Positions 24,073-32,500 of a stretch of 46,816 bases of DNA are shown here, one piece after another. The notes beneath the pieces were generated by a model. That model saw nothing but the letters and a program-made list of their open reading frames with translations. It had not been told where the DNA came from and ran no database searches. Numbering within the stretch: position 1 is the first letter of the stretch; every line of letters begins with the position of its first letter. The DNA lies in contig NZ_JAQMYP010000067.1 in assembly GCF_028369295.1 (NCBI RefSeq), forward strand, positions 1 to 46,816, given 5' to 3'. The translations under genes and the position numbers were made by a program. The DNA comes from Streptomyces sp. HD (lineage in GTDB: Bacteria; Actinomycetota; Actinomycetes; Streptomycetales; Streptomycetaceae).

Positions 24073-25095
24073 TCAGGGCGTGAGGCCCTTGCCGCGCAGC
24101 CACGCCATCGGGTCGATGCCGCTGGTGCTGCCGTCGGGGTGCACCTCAAGGTGCAGGTGGGCGCCGGTCACATTGCCGGTGGCGCCCACACGGCCGATGA
24201 CGTCGCCCGTGTTGACCTTCTGGCCCACGCTGACGCTGATCGAGGACTGGTGCGCGAACCAGAGCTCGGTGCCGTCGTCGAGGGTGATCTCGGTCTTGTA
24301 GCCGTAGGAGCCGTCCCAGCCGGCGAAGGTGACCGTGCCGGAGTGGATCGCCTTGATCAGCGTCCCGGTGGGCGCGGCGAAGTCGAGGCCGGTGTGGTAG
24401 CCGGAGGACCAGTAGGCACCGGCCTGACCGAAGGTCGAGGTGATGGTGTACGAGGAGGTCGGCAGCGTGTACTGCTTGGCCAGCTCGGCGAGGCGCTCGG
24501 CCTCGGCCTTCTTGCGGGCTTCCTCCTCGGCCTTGGCCTTGGCGGCGGCGGCCTTCTCCTCGGCCTCCTTCTCCGCCTTGGCGGCCGCGGCGGCGGCCTC
24601 CTTCTCGGCGGCGGCGACGGCTTCGGCGGCGGCCTTGCTGTCGATCTGGTCCTGCTGCTGCTCGACCTGGGCGATGATCCGGGCCCGCAGGGCCTCGCCG
24701 GCGTCACCGGAGCCCTGGGAGGTCTCCTCGGTCGCCTCGCCCATGGTGCTCAGCGCGGTCGTGGTGGCCTCGGCGGCGGAGTCGTCGTCGGAGATCAGGG
24801 GCAGGTCGGGCATGGTGATGGCGACGGGCGGCTTGCCGCTCTGCGCGCTGGCCATGCCGCCCGCGCCGACGGCGGCTATGACACCGACGCCGAGAACCGT
24901 GGAGCTGCGGGCGAGTCCCCCGCCCCGCTGCTTGGAGACGCGGTGCCTGCCACGAACGGGACGAATGGACTCCGCGGTGGGGTTCCACTCCTCGAACGGG
25001 CCCTCGTCGGTGCGGTAGCGGTCGTAGCCGAAGGTGTCGTTACTGCGTTGACCCGGCACGAACGGGGCTTGCGTAGCAGGCCTGTTGGACGCCAC
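24073..25095 (-). CDS. M23 family cell-wall metallopeptidase
   Basis: The 340-aa protein has a polar cytoplasmic lead, a membrane/signal segment near residues 66-85 (STVLGVGVIAAVGAGGMASA), an Ala/Glu/Lys coiled coil (about 135-205) and a C-terminal LytM/M23 domain. The domain carries the zinc ligands HTGLDFAAP and HLHLEVH. Such enzymes cut peptidoglycan cross-bridges. The start is the GTG at 25095 with AGGAG about 10 nt upstream. The leader carries a c-di-AMP riboswitch, linking wall lysis to osmotic and growth signalling. All zinc ligands appear intact. Confidence 0.88.
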   Translation of the reverse strand: MASNRPATQAPFVPGQRSNDTFGYDRYRTDEGPFEEWNPTAESIRPVRGRHRVSKQRGGGLARSSTVLGVGVIAAVGAGGMASAQSGKPPVAITMPDLPLISDDDSAAEATTTALSTMGEATEETSQGSGDAGEALRARIIAQVEQQQDQIDSKAAAEAVAAAEKEAAAAAAKAEKEAEEKAAAAKAKAEEEARKKAEAERLAELAKQYTLPTSSYTITSTFGQAGAYWSSGYHTGLDFAAPTGTLIKAIHSGTVTFAGWDGSYGYKTEITLDDGTELWFAHQSSISVSVGQKVNTGDVIGRVGATGNVTGAHLHLEVHPDGSTSGIDPMAWLRGKGLTP

Positions 25096-25117
25096 GTGGG
25101 CGTGCTCCTTTCCTTCC

Positions 25118-25290
25118 TTCTCGCCTACCGGGTTAGCTGACGGGTTCGGAGCAGGAAGGTCTCCTACGCGCGTATACCAACCGTGATTTAACGGCGGTAT
25201 TCACGCGATTCACCCCAGGGTGGTGGTTCCCCGGCTCCCTTGCGGGACTCGGCGCGTGCGCACGGAGCCGTCTCTTGTGACGGCTGGGAC
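25118..25290 (-). ncRNA. c-di-AMP (ydaO-yuaA) riboswitch
   Basis: Reading the minus strand upstream of the M23 gene, I see conserved ydaO blocks in order: GGAGCCGGGGAACC, GGGGTGAATC (25207-25216), GTAGGAGACC and CTAACCCGGTAGGC (core at 25122-25137). The start codon of the peptidase lies downstream. In Streptomyces this class is known upstream of peptidoglycan hydrolase genes and turns expression off when c-di-AMP binds. A candidate promoter TTGGAA-N18-TAACGT (25310-25339) precedes it. I saw no gene from 25096 to 25517. Confidence 0.85.
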
Positions 25291-25517
25291 GACCGCGCTG
25301 CGTTATCGAACGTTAATAGACCCGGGGTGCGGATTCCAAGCTGTTCTGCTTGATCATTAACGATTTTCGCCTGGACTTACGGGTCAGGAGCGGGCCAAAA
25401 CGGGCGAGTTGGCCAGGGCTCAGGGACCACACAGGTATTGACGGTATGTCAGTTGTTATGCGGAGGGGGGTCGCCCGAACACGTCCGGTGACAACGATCA
25501 AGGCACTGTCACGACGG

Positions 25518-26603
25518 TCAAGGGCGGCGTACGGCGATGAGGGCCATGTCGTCCGCCATCCCGCCCCCGGAGTGCCGGCGCACCTCGGCCGAGAGCACGT
25601 CGAGCAGTGCGGCCGGCTCGCGCTCGGCGTTGGCCCGGCCCGCGAGGCCGACCTCGGGATCGTAGAACCGCCCGTTCTCGTCCCGTGCCTCGGAGAGGCC
25701 GTCGGTGTGCAGGAGCAGCGTGGCCCCGCTCGGGAAGTCGGCCTCCTCGGCCCGGTCGGGCCAGGCGCCGAGCTCCGCCATGCCGAGCGGCAGTGCGGGC
25801 TCGGTGGCGTGCAGCGAGCGCACGGTGCCGTCGGCGTAGAGGAGGAGCGGTGGGGGGTGCCCCCGGTTGACGGTGCGGACGACGCTGTCGCCGTGCGGCA
25901 GTTCGGTGAGGACGACGGTGGTGAAGCCCTCGCGGGCGTCGACGCCGTCGTGCCGGGTGCGCTCGCGCGCCAGGGCCCGCTCCAGGCGCTGGGCGACCGC
26001 CTCCAGCGTGACCTCCTGCTCGGCGGCCTCCCGGAAGGCCCCGATGACGACGGCGACGGCGCCGACCGCCCCCATCCCCTTGCCCCGCACGTCTCCGACA
26101 ATGACCCGCACACCGTGCGGACTGTCCTGCACGGCGTACAGATCACCGCCGATGGAGGCGCCCTCCTGCGCCGCCTCGTAGCGTGCCGCGATCTGGAAAC
26201 CGCCGATCCGCTCGGCGGGTTCGGGCAGTACGGCGCGCTGGGCGGCCTCGGCGATCTCGCGCACGGAGGCGAGGCGCTCGTCGCTGCGGCGGACGAGGAG
26301 GTTGATGAGGACGGCGAGGACGGAGACGACCACCACGGTGACCAGCTCGGTGATCGTCTCGGCCCGGGGGAGGTCCCCCCGCCTGACGCGGAGGGCGAGC
26401 AGGACGGCGACGGCCACGACCCCCGTGGCCACCGTGCCGCGCCGGGAGTAGAGGGGGGCGGCGACCAGGGGTGCGGCGGTGTAGAAGGGGGCGCCGGTGA
26501 AGGCGGTGGGCGTGGCGAAGTCGTAGACGGCTCCGGCCGCGATCAGCAGGGCGGGGAGCAGCCGGACGAACCGGCGTGCGTATGAGATCCGCCGTTCCTC
26601 CAC
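25518..26603 (-). CDS. Membrane-anchored PP2C (SpoIIE-type) phosphatase
   Basis: The 361-aa protein has four N-terminal membrane helices (about residues 12-115) followed by a PP2C/SpoIIE phosphatase domain with IGGDLYAV, VIVGDVRGKG, NRGHPPPLLL and LHTDGLSEARDE. The metal-binding Asp/Gly motifs look intact. The likely substrates are phosphorylated STAS anti-sigma antagonists. The start is uncertain: I prefer the GTG at 26603, close before the first helix; the frame opens as far as a TTG at 26696. Confidence 0.82.
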   Translation of the reverse strand: MEERRISYARRFVRLLPALLIAAGAVYDFATPTAFTGAPFYTAAPLVAAPLYSRRGTVATGVVAVAVLLALRVRRGDLPRAETITELVTVVVVSVLAVLINLLVRRSDERLASVREIAEAAQRAVLPEPAERIGGFQIAARYEAAQEGASIGGDLYAVQDSPHGVRVIVGDVRGKGMGAVGAVAVVIGAFREAAEQEVTLEAVAQRLERALARERTRHDGVDAREGFTTVVLTELPHGDSVVRTVNRGHPPPLLLYADGTVRSLHATEPALPLGMAELGAWPDRAEEADFPSGATLLLHTDGLSEARDENGRFYDPEVGLAGRANAEREPAALLDVLSAEVRRHSGGGMADDMALIAVRRP

Positions 26604-26739
26604 GTCACCAGGGTTGCGGAAGCGGGGGCGGGGAGCGAGTGCTGGGGGCCGACCGGACGACTGATCGTCAAGGCCGGAGCGGAACGTGCAGAGCAATGGA
26701 AACGCTCAGCACCTGGAAACACTCAGGGCCGTGGAAACA

Positions 26740-26774
26740 CTCAGGGCCGGAACTGAATCAGTTCCGGCCCTGAG
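26740..26774 (-). terminator. Perfect 16-bp hairpin downstream of tRNA-fMet
   Basis: CTCAGGGCCGGAACTG and CAGTTCCGGCCCTGAG form a perfect stem with a 3-nt AAT loop, 8 bp past the tRNA 3' end. On the far side lie direct repeats of TGGAAACACTCAGGGCCG (26714-26731 and 26732-26749) plus a diverged 17-bp copy at 26697, so one arm of the hairpin is itself part of a small tandem array. Confidence 0.8.
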
Positions 26775-26781
26775 CCTTCAG

Positions 26782-26855
26782 TAGCGGGGACAGGATTTGA
26801 ACCTGCGACCTCTGGGTTATGAGCCCAGCGAGCTACCGAGCTGCTCCACCCCGCG
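26782..26855 (-). tRNA. tRNA-Met (CAT), initiator
   Basis: A 74-nt cloverleaf reads from CGCGGGGTGGAGCAGC to GTTCAAATCCTGTCCCCGC. The anticodon loop is CTCATAA (CAU). The C1-U72 mismatch at the acceptor end and the three G:C pairs next to the anticodon loop (GGG...CCC) mark it as the formyl-methionine initiator tRNA. CCA is not encoded, which is normal in Streptomyces. Confidence 0.95.
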
Positions 26856-26866
26856 TCGATGAGTCC

Positions 26867-26895
26867 ATAGTACGCCATCCGCGGAGTGCGAAGCA
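26867..26895 (-). promoter_or_regulatory. Probable tRNA-fMet promoter
   Basis: On the minus strand TACTAT (26867-26872) makes a good -10 box with TGCTTC as a weak -35 at 17-bp spacing. It ends 11 bp upstream of the mature tRNA 5' end. Confidence 0.5.
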
Positions 26896-26957
26896 CATCG
26901 GTTTCCCCGGCCCGCCTCTGGCCAGCGTATTTCGGGCAGCCTGCGGGCCCGGTCGCG

Positions 26958-28091
26958 TCAGGACAGCAGGTGTCCGTTGGGCGCCATGGCCCGCTCCTCG
27001 TACTCCGTCAGAACCAGCACCTGCACGCCCTCCCCCGCCAGTACCCCGCTCCCGTCGGCCCCCGCCACGAACGTGTCCGGCTCCCGCCAGGCCGTGACCA
27101 CCCGGCGCACCCCCGCCTCCAGGATCAGCCGGGCACACGGCGCGGGCCGCGACGCGCGGCGCGTGCACGGCTCCAGGCTGCTGTACACCGTCGCGGAGGC
27201 CAGCCTCGGATCGCCCGGCGCGATCTTGGCGAGCGCGGCCTCCTCCGCGTGGACCACGGGGTCGCCGCCCTCCCGGGAGTGCCCGCGCGCCAGCTCGGTC
27301 CCGTCAGCGGCGACCACCACCGCCCCGACGCTGAATGCCGTCTGCGACGGCGGGCACTGTGCGGCCAGCTCGCACGCCAGCCCCAGCCAGTGCCGGTCCG
27401 CCGCGGAGGAGAGGCCACCGACACCGGGTGCCGTCGGCTCGTAGCGCATCAGCACCACGTCCTCGATCCGCCGCGTCTCGACCAGCCGCAGTCGCCCGCC
27501 CTGGTATCCGCCGGGCCCGAACAGCTTCGGCGCCTGCGCGTCCCCCACGAACAGCGGCGCCAGCACCAGCTGCAGCTCGTCCGCCAGCCCCTGCTGGAGC
27601 AGCTGCGTGTGGATGGTGCCGCCGCCCTCGACCATCAGCCGGTCCACCCCGCGCACCTCGCGCAGGTGCCGCAGCAGGGCCCGCCAGTCCAGCTCCGCGC
27701 CCAGCGCGACCACGTCGGCCGCGACCGGCGTCCGCCGCAGCCGCTCCGCGCCCTTCTCCGTCGTATAGACGATCTTCTCGCCGCCCGTGTGCCAGAAGTT
27801 GGCCGCCGGATCCAGTTCGCCGGACGCGCTGACCGTGACCTTCAGCGGGTACTCCGGCCTGCCGGCGGCCACCCGCGCCGCCCGCCGCTCGGCCGAGTTC
27901 ACCAGCAGCCGCGGGTTGTCGGCCCGGATGGTGCCGGCGCCGATGAGGATCGCGTCCACGGAGGCCCGTACCTCGTCGACCCGGTCGAAGTCGGCCGGGC
28001 TGGACAGGAGCAGCCGCTCGGAGGTGGTGTCGTCGAGGTAGCCGTCCAGGGAGACGGCGGCGGACAGCAGGACGTAGGGGTACGACGGCAT
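26958..28091 (-). CDS. RibD-like bifunctional protein with reversed domain order
   Basis: The 377-aa protein begins with a RibD_C reductase domain (about 1-220; VSLDGYLDD, GAGTIRADNPRLLV, VEGGGTIHTQLL). It ends with a cytidine-deaminase-like zinc domain (about 230-377; HAEEAA, then EPCTRRASRPAPC). In canonical RibD the deaminase comes first and the reductase second; here the order is swapped. The two steps convert diaminohydroxy-phosphoribosylaminopyrimidine to the ribitylamino intermediate of riboflavin. It is divergent from a MarR gene with a shared operator and lies close to a GTP cyclohydrolase II. The zinc ligands (His, two Cys) appear intact. The start ATG has GGAGAG upstream. Confidence 0.8.
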   Translation of the reverse strand: MPSYPYVLLSAAVSLDGYLDDTTSERLLLSSPADFDRVDEVRASVDAILIGAGTIRADNPRLLVNSAERRAARVAAGRPEYPLKVTVSASGELDPAANFWHTGGEKIVYTTEKGAERLRRTPVAADVVALGAELDWRALLRHLREVRGVDRLMVEGGGTIHTQLLQQGLADELQLVLAPLFVGDAQAPKLFGPGGYQGGRLRLVETRRIEDVVLMRYEPTAPGVGGLSSAADRHWLGLACELAAQCPPSQTAFSVGAVVVAADGTELARGHSREGGDPVVHAEEAALAKIAPGDPRLASATVYSSLEPCTRRASRPAPCARLILEAGVRRVVTAWREPDTFVAGADGSGVLAGEGVQVLVLTEYEERAMAPNGHLLS

Positions 28092-28162
28092 CGGCGCGCT
28101 CTCCGGCTCGGCATTCTCGGTGGTCAGGGCGGTCGGAACGGTCAGGGAACTCGCGGGCTTGG

Positions 28163-28182
28163 TTCAAGTTTGAAACAAACTT
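28163..28182. promoter_or_regulatory. MarR operator O1 between the RibD-like and MarR genes
   Basis: The core TTCAA-GT-TTGAA (28163-28174) overlaps the perfect inverted repeat AAGTTTG-AAA-CAAACTT (28166-28182). It ends 11 bp before the MarR start codon and so can also cover the divergent RibD-like promoter. The same 12-bp core recurs twice before the GTP cyclohydrolase gene. Confidence 0.65.
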
Positions 28183-28193
28183 ACACTGGTGGC

Positions 28194-28709
28194 ATGACGA
28201 CTCGCTGGCTCACCCCCGAGGAGCAGCGCGCCTGGCGCGCGTACATCGCCGCCGCCGCACTCGTGGAGGACGCGCTGGACCGGCAGCTCCAGCAGGAGGC
28301 CGGCATGCCCCACCTGTATTACTCCATCCTCGCCACCCTGTCCGAGTCTCCGGAGCGCCGACTGCGGATGACCGACCTCGCGGAAGGGCTGAAGATCACC
28401 CGTAGCCGGCTGACATACGCCGTGACGCGACTGGAGAAGGACGGGCTGGTGCGGCGCGAGGACTGCCGCTGGGACAAGCGGGGCAGCATCGCGACGATCA
28501 CCGAGGAAGGGATGCGGGTCCTGGAGCGCGCGGCCCCGGGGCACGTGGAGACCGTACGGTCACTGCTCTTCGACCGGCTGTCCCCGGAGCAGGTCGGGCA
28601 ACTGGAGGAGATCTTCACGGCGGTCGGCGAGGGGTTCCAGGGGGGCAGCGCGCATCCCACCGCGGATGACGTGCCCTGGCGGCGACGGTCCGGCAAGTCC
28701 TGTTCGTGA
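28194..28709 (+). CDS. MarR family regulator of the flavin-type gene pair
   Basis: The 171-aa protein has a MarR winged helix (about 60-120): MTDLAEGLKITRSRLTYAV is the helix-turn-helix and REDCRWDKRGSIATIT the wing. It is flanked by the RibD-like gene (divergent) and a GTP cyclohydrolase II gene (same strand, 131 bp downstream), and all three share the TTCAA-N2-YTRAA sites. I infer autoregulation and control of both enzymes. The start is the ATG at 28194 with TGGTGG upstream. The effector is unknown. Confidence 0.85.
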   Translation: MTTRWLTPEEQRAWRAYIAAAALVEDALDRQLQQEAGMPHLYYSILATLSESPERRLRMTDLAEGLKITRSRLTYAVTRLEKDGLVRREDCRWDKRGSIATITEEGMRVLERAAPGHVETVRSLLFDRLSPEQVGQLEEIFTAVGEGFQGGSAHPTADDVPWRRRSGKSCS

Positions 28710-28748
28710 CGCGGGAGTCCGGCCTGTGACGTGCACGACAAAATTGTT

Positions 28749-28810
28749 GCTTCAAATTTAAAGCATGGGGTAGGGTCCTGATCCGAGGAGCTGCTTCAAA
28801 TCTGAAGCAG
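28749..28810 (+). promoter_or_regulatory. GTP cyclohydrolase promoter flanked by MarR operators O2 and O3
   Basis: O2 is GCTTCAAATTTAAAGC (28749-28764), a near-palindrome. O3 is CTGCTTCA-AATC-TGAAGCAG (28791-28810), a perfect 8-bp inverted repeat. Between them TAGGGT (28771-28776) looks like a -10 box. Both sites contain the core TTCAA-N2-YTRAA seen in O1, so a repressor bound here would bracket the promoter. Confidence 0.65.
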
Positions 28811-28840
28811 GTCGCCACGTACGGAACCCGGAGATGCCGC

Positions 28841-29485
28841 ATGCCCGACTTCACCGCCGCCGCCACCCAGCGCGCCCGTGTCCGGGTCCCGCTGCGCTTC
28901 CAGGACGGTTACCGCGTCGACGCCGAACTGGTCACCTTCCACGGCCTCGCCGACGGCCTGGAGCATGTGGCCGTCGTCCTCGGCGACCCGGCCCCCGGCA
29001 CCACCCCGCTGGTCCGTCTGCACTCCGAGTGCCTGACCGGCGACGTCTTCGGCTCGGCCCGCTGCGACTGCGGCCCCCAGCTGCGCGAGGCCGTCGAGCG
29101 CATCGCCGAGCGCGGCGGCGTCCTGCTGTACCTGCGCCAGGAAGGCCGCGGCATCGGCCTCTACAACAAGCTCGACGCGTACGCCCTCCAGGACCAGGGC
29201 CTCGACACCTACGCCGCGAACGCCGCCCTGGGCCTGCCCGAGGACGACCGCGACTACACGGCCGCCGCCCAGATGCTCACCGCCCTCGGCATCGGTGAAC
29301 TGGACCTGCTGTCCAACAACCCCGACAAGGCCGACCAGTTGCGCGGCCTCGGCATCGAGGTCCGCGACCGGGTGCCGACCGGCGTCTTCGCCACCCCCGA
29401 CAACGTCCGCTACCTGCGCGCCAAGGTCCTCCAGACCCAGCACACCCTGCCGCTGGGCGACCTCGCGGAGCTCGGCGTGGGATGA
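28841..29485 (+). CDS. ribA: GTP cyclohydrolase II, stand-alone
   Basis: The 214-aa enzyme has the family segment HSECLTGDVFG-SARCDCG with the three zinc cysteines, YLRQEGRGIGLYNK, and the AY that aligns with the catalytic Tyr105 of E. coli RibA; the Arg of DDRDY is also kept. It should open GTP to the diaminohydroxypyrimidine, the first committed step of riboflavin synthesis. It is not fused to a DHBP synthase domain. Retaining the Tyr argues against the formamide-releasing variant known from S. coelicolor. It sits behind MarR operators rather than an FMN riboswitch, so a specialised role is inferred. Start: ATG at 28841. Confidence 0.9.
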   Translation: MPDFTAAATQRARVRVPLRFQDGYRVDAELVTFHGLADGLEHVAVVLGDPAPGTTPLVRLHSECLTGDVFGSARCDCGPQLREAVERIAERGGVLLYLRQEGRGIGLYNKLDAYALQDQGLDTYAANAALGLPEDDRDYTAAAQMLTALGIGELDLLSNNPDKADQLRGLGIEVRDRVPTGVFATPDNVRYLRAKVLQTQHTLPLGDLAELGVG

Positions 29486-29510
29486 GCCGGCAACGGCACG
29501 GCAGAACGAA

Positions 29511-29541
29511 GGGGCGGGCGTCCGGATCGGACACCCGCCCC
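29511..29541. terminator. Bidirectional hairpin between ribA and the subtilase
   Basis: GGGGCGGG-C-GTCC pairs with GGAC-A-CCCGCCCC around a 5-nt loop, with one internal mismatch. It lies in the short gap between convergent genes and can serve both. Confidence 0.75.
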
Positions 29542-29560
29542 TCGGCCGTGCGTCATACGG

Positions 29561-32500
29561 CTACGGCGTGACCTTCTGGATCGTCACCCCGCCCACACCC
29601 GCGGTCGTCCCGCGCGTGTTGACCAGCCGTACCTCACCGAAGAGCTGCCGGCCCTCGGGCACGGACCGTGCCACGGTGACGTCCGCCGCGACCTTCGCCG
29701 AGTCGCCCGTGCCGAGCTTCACCGGCGCCGACTCGTCGACCTTGACCGAGCCGAGCGCGGAGGAGAAGAAGGCGTCCCGGTAGTCGTACGCGGTCTTGCC
29801 GGACGGCGCCTCGAAGCCGACGACCTCCACGGTGTACGTACCGGCGGCCGGGTCGGCGACGGAGACGGACTCCTCGGCGTCGCCGTCCGCGGACTGGCCG
29901 ACGAGCTTGCCCGCGGCGTCGTACACGTTCAGGTCGAGGTCGGAGCCCAGGTCGGAGACGTTGCCGATGGCGACGTCCAGCGAGGTCGTGCCCTCGGGCA
30001 CCTCGATCTTGCTGGTCTGCGTCTCACCGGCGGCGATGGTCGGCCGCGCGGTCTTGGAGGAGCCGAGCGCGCCGCCCTTGATGTTGCCCTCGACGGCCTC
30101 CAGCTTGTTGGTCACCGTCCAGGAGGCGGCGACCGGCGTGCCCACCTTGGCCTCCGGCACGGTCACGGCCTCCGGGTCGAAGGACGCGCCGTAGACGGTG
30201 GCGTTCAGCTTGTACGGGTTGTCCAGCAGGGGCGACGTACGGCGCGAGTCGACCTCGATCTCCCAGACGCCGGGCAGCGGGTCCGTGTAGGAGGCGATGT
30301 CCGTCGTCTTCGGGTCGTTGTCGGCGGCCGTGACGCCGTACGGGCTGATGGCGCTGAACTTCGTCTGGCTGCCCTCCTTCAGGCCGCCGAGCGTGACCTG
30401 GAGGGACTTGGCGCCCTCGGGGACGGTGACGAAGTACGACTTGAAGGCGTTGCGCTCCACCGAGCCGGACGCGGTGAAGGTGTGCTTGACCGGCGTGGAG
30501 ACCACGACCGTCGTCAGGATCTGCTGGTCGACGCCCACCGTCCGCGGGTCGTCGGCCTGCAGGATCGCGCTCTTGATGCCCGCGTTCCTGGGAGCCGCCT
30601 GGACCTTGACCGTCACCGGCTTGTTCAGCGGCAGGTCGACCACCTTCGAGCCGGTGATCGAGAAGGTGCGGGCCTTGTTGTTCGCCAGGCGCAGGGTGTG
30701 CGGGAGCGAGCCGGCCGGACCGGACGTACGGGTGATCGTGACGTCGTACGACTTCTTCTGTCCGGCCTTCAGGCCGCCCTCGCGGTCGTAGAGACCCGTG
30801 CCGAAGCCCGGCGTCTTCAGCGCCTGGTCGAGCGCGGTGTCGACCGGTGCCTTGACGGCGTAGGTGTGGGCGGTGGCGCCCGCCTTGACGGCCTTCCAGG
30901 CGTCGACGACGTCGATGCGGCCCGGGCCCTCCTCGTACGCCTGAAGTCCCTCGATGTGCTTGGCCGTCGAGGTCAGCGCGGTGCGCAGCTTCTCGGGCGT
31001 CAGCTTGATGTTCTGCTGCTTCGCGGCGCTCAGCAGCAGCGCGGACGCGCCCGCGGCCTGCGGGGACGCCATCGAGGTGCCGTTGTACATGGCGTACCCG
31101 GCGGGCAGCTTCCAGCCCGCCTCGGCGATCGGCGCGCCGGGCATCCAGGCCGGGATGGTGCTGACCGCGGAGCCGGGGGCGACGATGGTCGGGGTGAAGC
31201 CGCCGTCCTCACGCGGGCCGCGCGAGGAGAAGTTGAACAGCTGGTACTCGCCCCGCACACCGGTGCCGTAGTTGGCGGCGAAGGTCTCCTTGGAGACGCC
31301 CGCGCCGACCGAGACGACCTTGTCGGCGAGGCCGGGGTCACCGATGGTGTTGGCGCCCGGGCCGGAGTTGCCGGCGGAGATGACGAGCTGGACGCCGTAG
31401 GTGTCGATGAGCCGGGTGTAGAGCTCGGCGCGGGCGTTGTTGCCGTCGTTCAGCGGGGGCAGACCGCCGATGGACATGTTGACGACGTCGACACCGCGGT
31501 TGGCGACCAGGTCGATCATGCCCTCGGTGAGCGCGACGTTGGAGCAGCCGGGACCGAAGATGCAGGCGCGGGACGACACGATCTTCGCGCCGGGGGCGGC
31601 GCCGTTCATGTGCTTGCTGCCGAGCATGCCGTTGGCGGCGGTGATGCCGGCCACGTGGCTGCCGTGCGAGCCCGCGGTGAGGCCGATGTTGACGAAGTCG
31701 GACTTCTTGCCGACCCAGTCGCCGCCCAGCGGGTCCATCGGGACGTCCTTGCGGATCTCCACGACGAAGTCCTGGCTCTCCGGGATGTCGGTTGCCGGGT
31801 CGTCCGTGCCGAAGTGCCCGACCTGGTAGCCGTTCTTGTACGGCTTCATCGGGGCGTCGTCGGTGAAGTCGCCGTTGTCGTTGACGTCGACGGTGACCGT
31901 GCCGGCGGCCGGGTCGTACAGGACGCCCCAGTCGTCGGTCTTGTCGCCGTCGCGGTTCACATCGCCGTCGGCGTCGCCGTCCTTGGCCTCGCCCTGGTTG
32001 GTGACGGCCTCACGGAAGGTGCTGATCCGGTACGAACCCTCCGCCGCCTTCCAGCTCTTGTCGCCGTAGGTGAAGGACGGCCCGGAGACGGAGGTGGTCA
32101 TCGGCTGCCAGGTGCCGTCGCCGTCCGCGATCGGGTCGGTGGCGGTCACCCAGTCGACGATCTTGCGCTCACCGGTCGTCGTCTTCTGGAGGGCGGGGCT
32201 CGCGAGGTCGACGCCGGTGTCGAGAACACCGATGGTCACTCCACGCCCGTCCGCCTTCGGGTTCTTCTTCACGAAGTCGACGGCGCCCGTCTCGAAGGAC
32301 GGGTTGTACGGGTTCTTCGCGGGGGTGTTCTTGTCCGGGCCGGGGTAAGTGGCCGCGGAGGCGCTCGACTTGCCGCCGCTGTCGAGGCGCGGCTCTTCGA
32401 GGGGTATCTCGTCCCGCAGGTCGATGGCCTGCACGGAGGACAGCTTCGCGGCGGCGGCGATGGCCGAGTCCGCCTTGCCGGTCGGCACGGTGGCCCGTAC

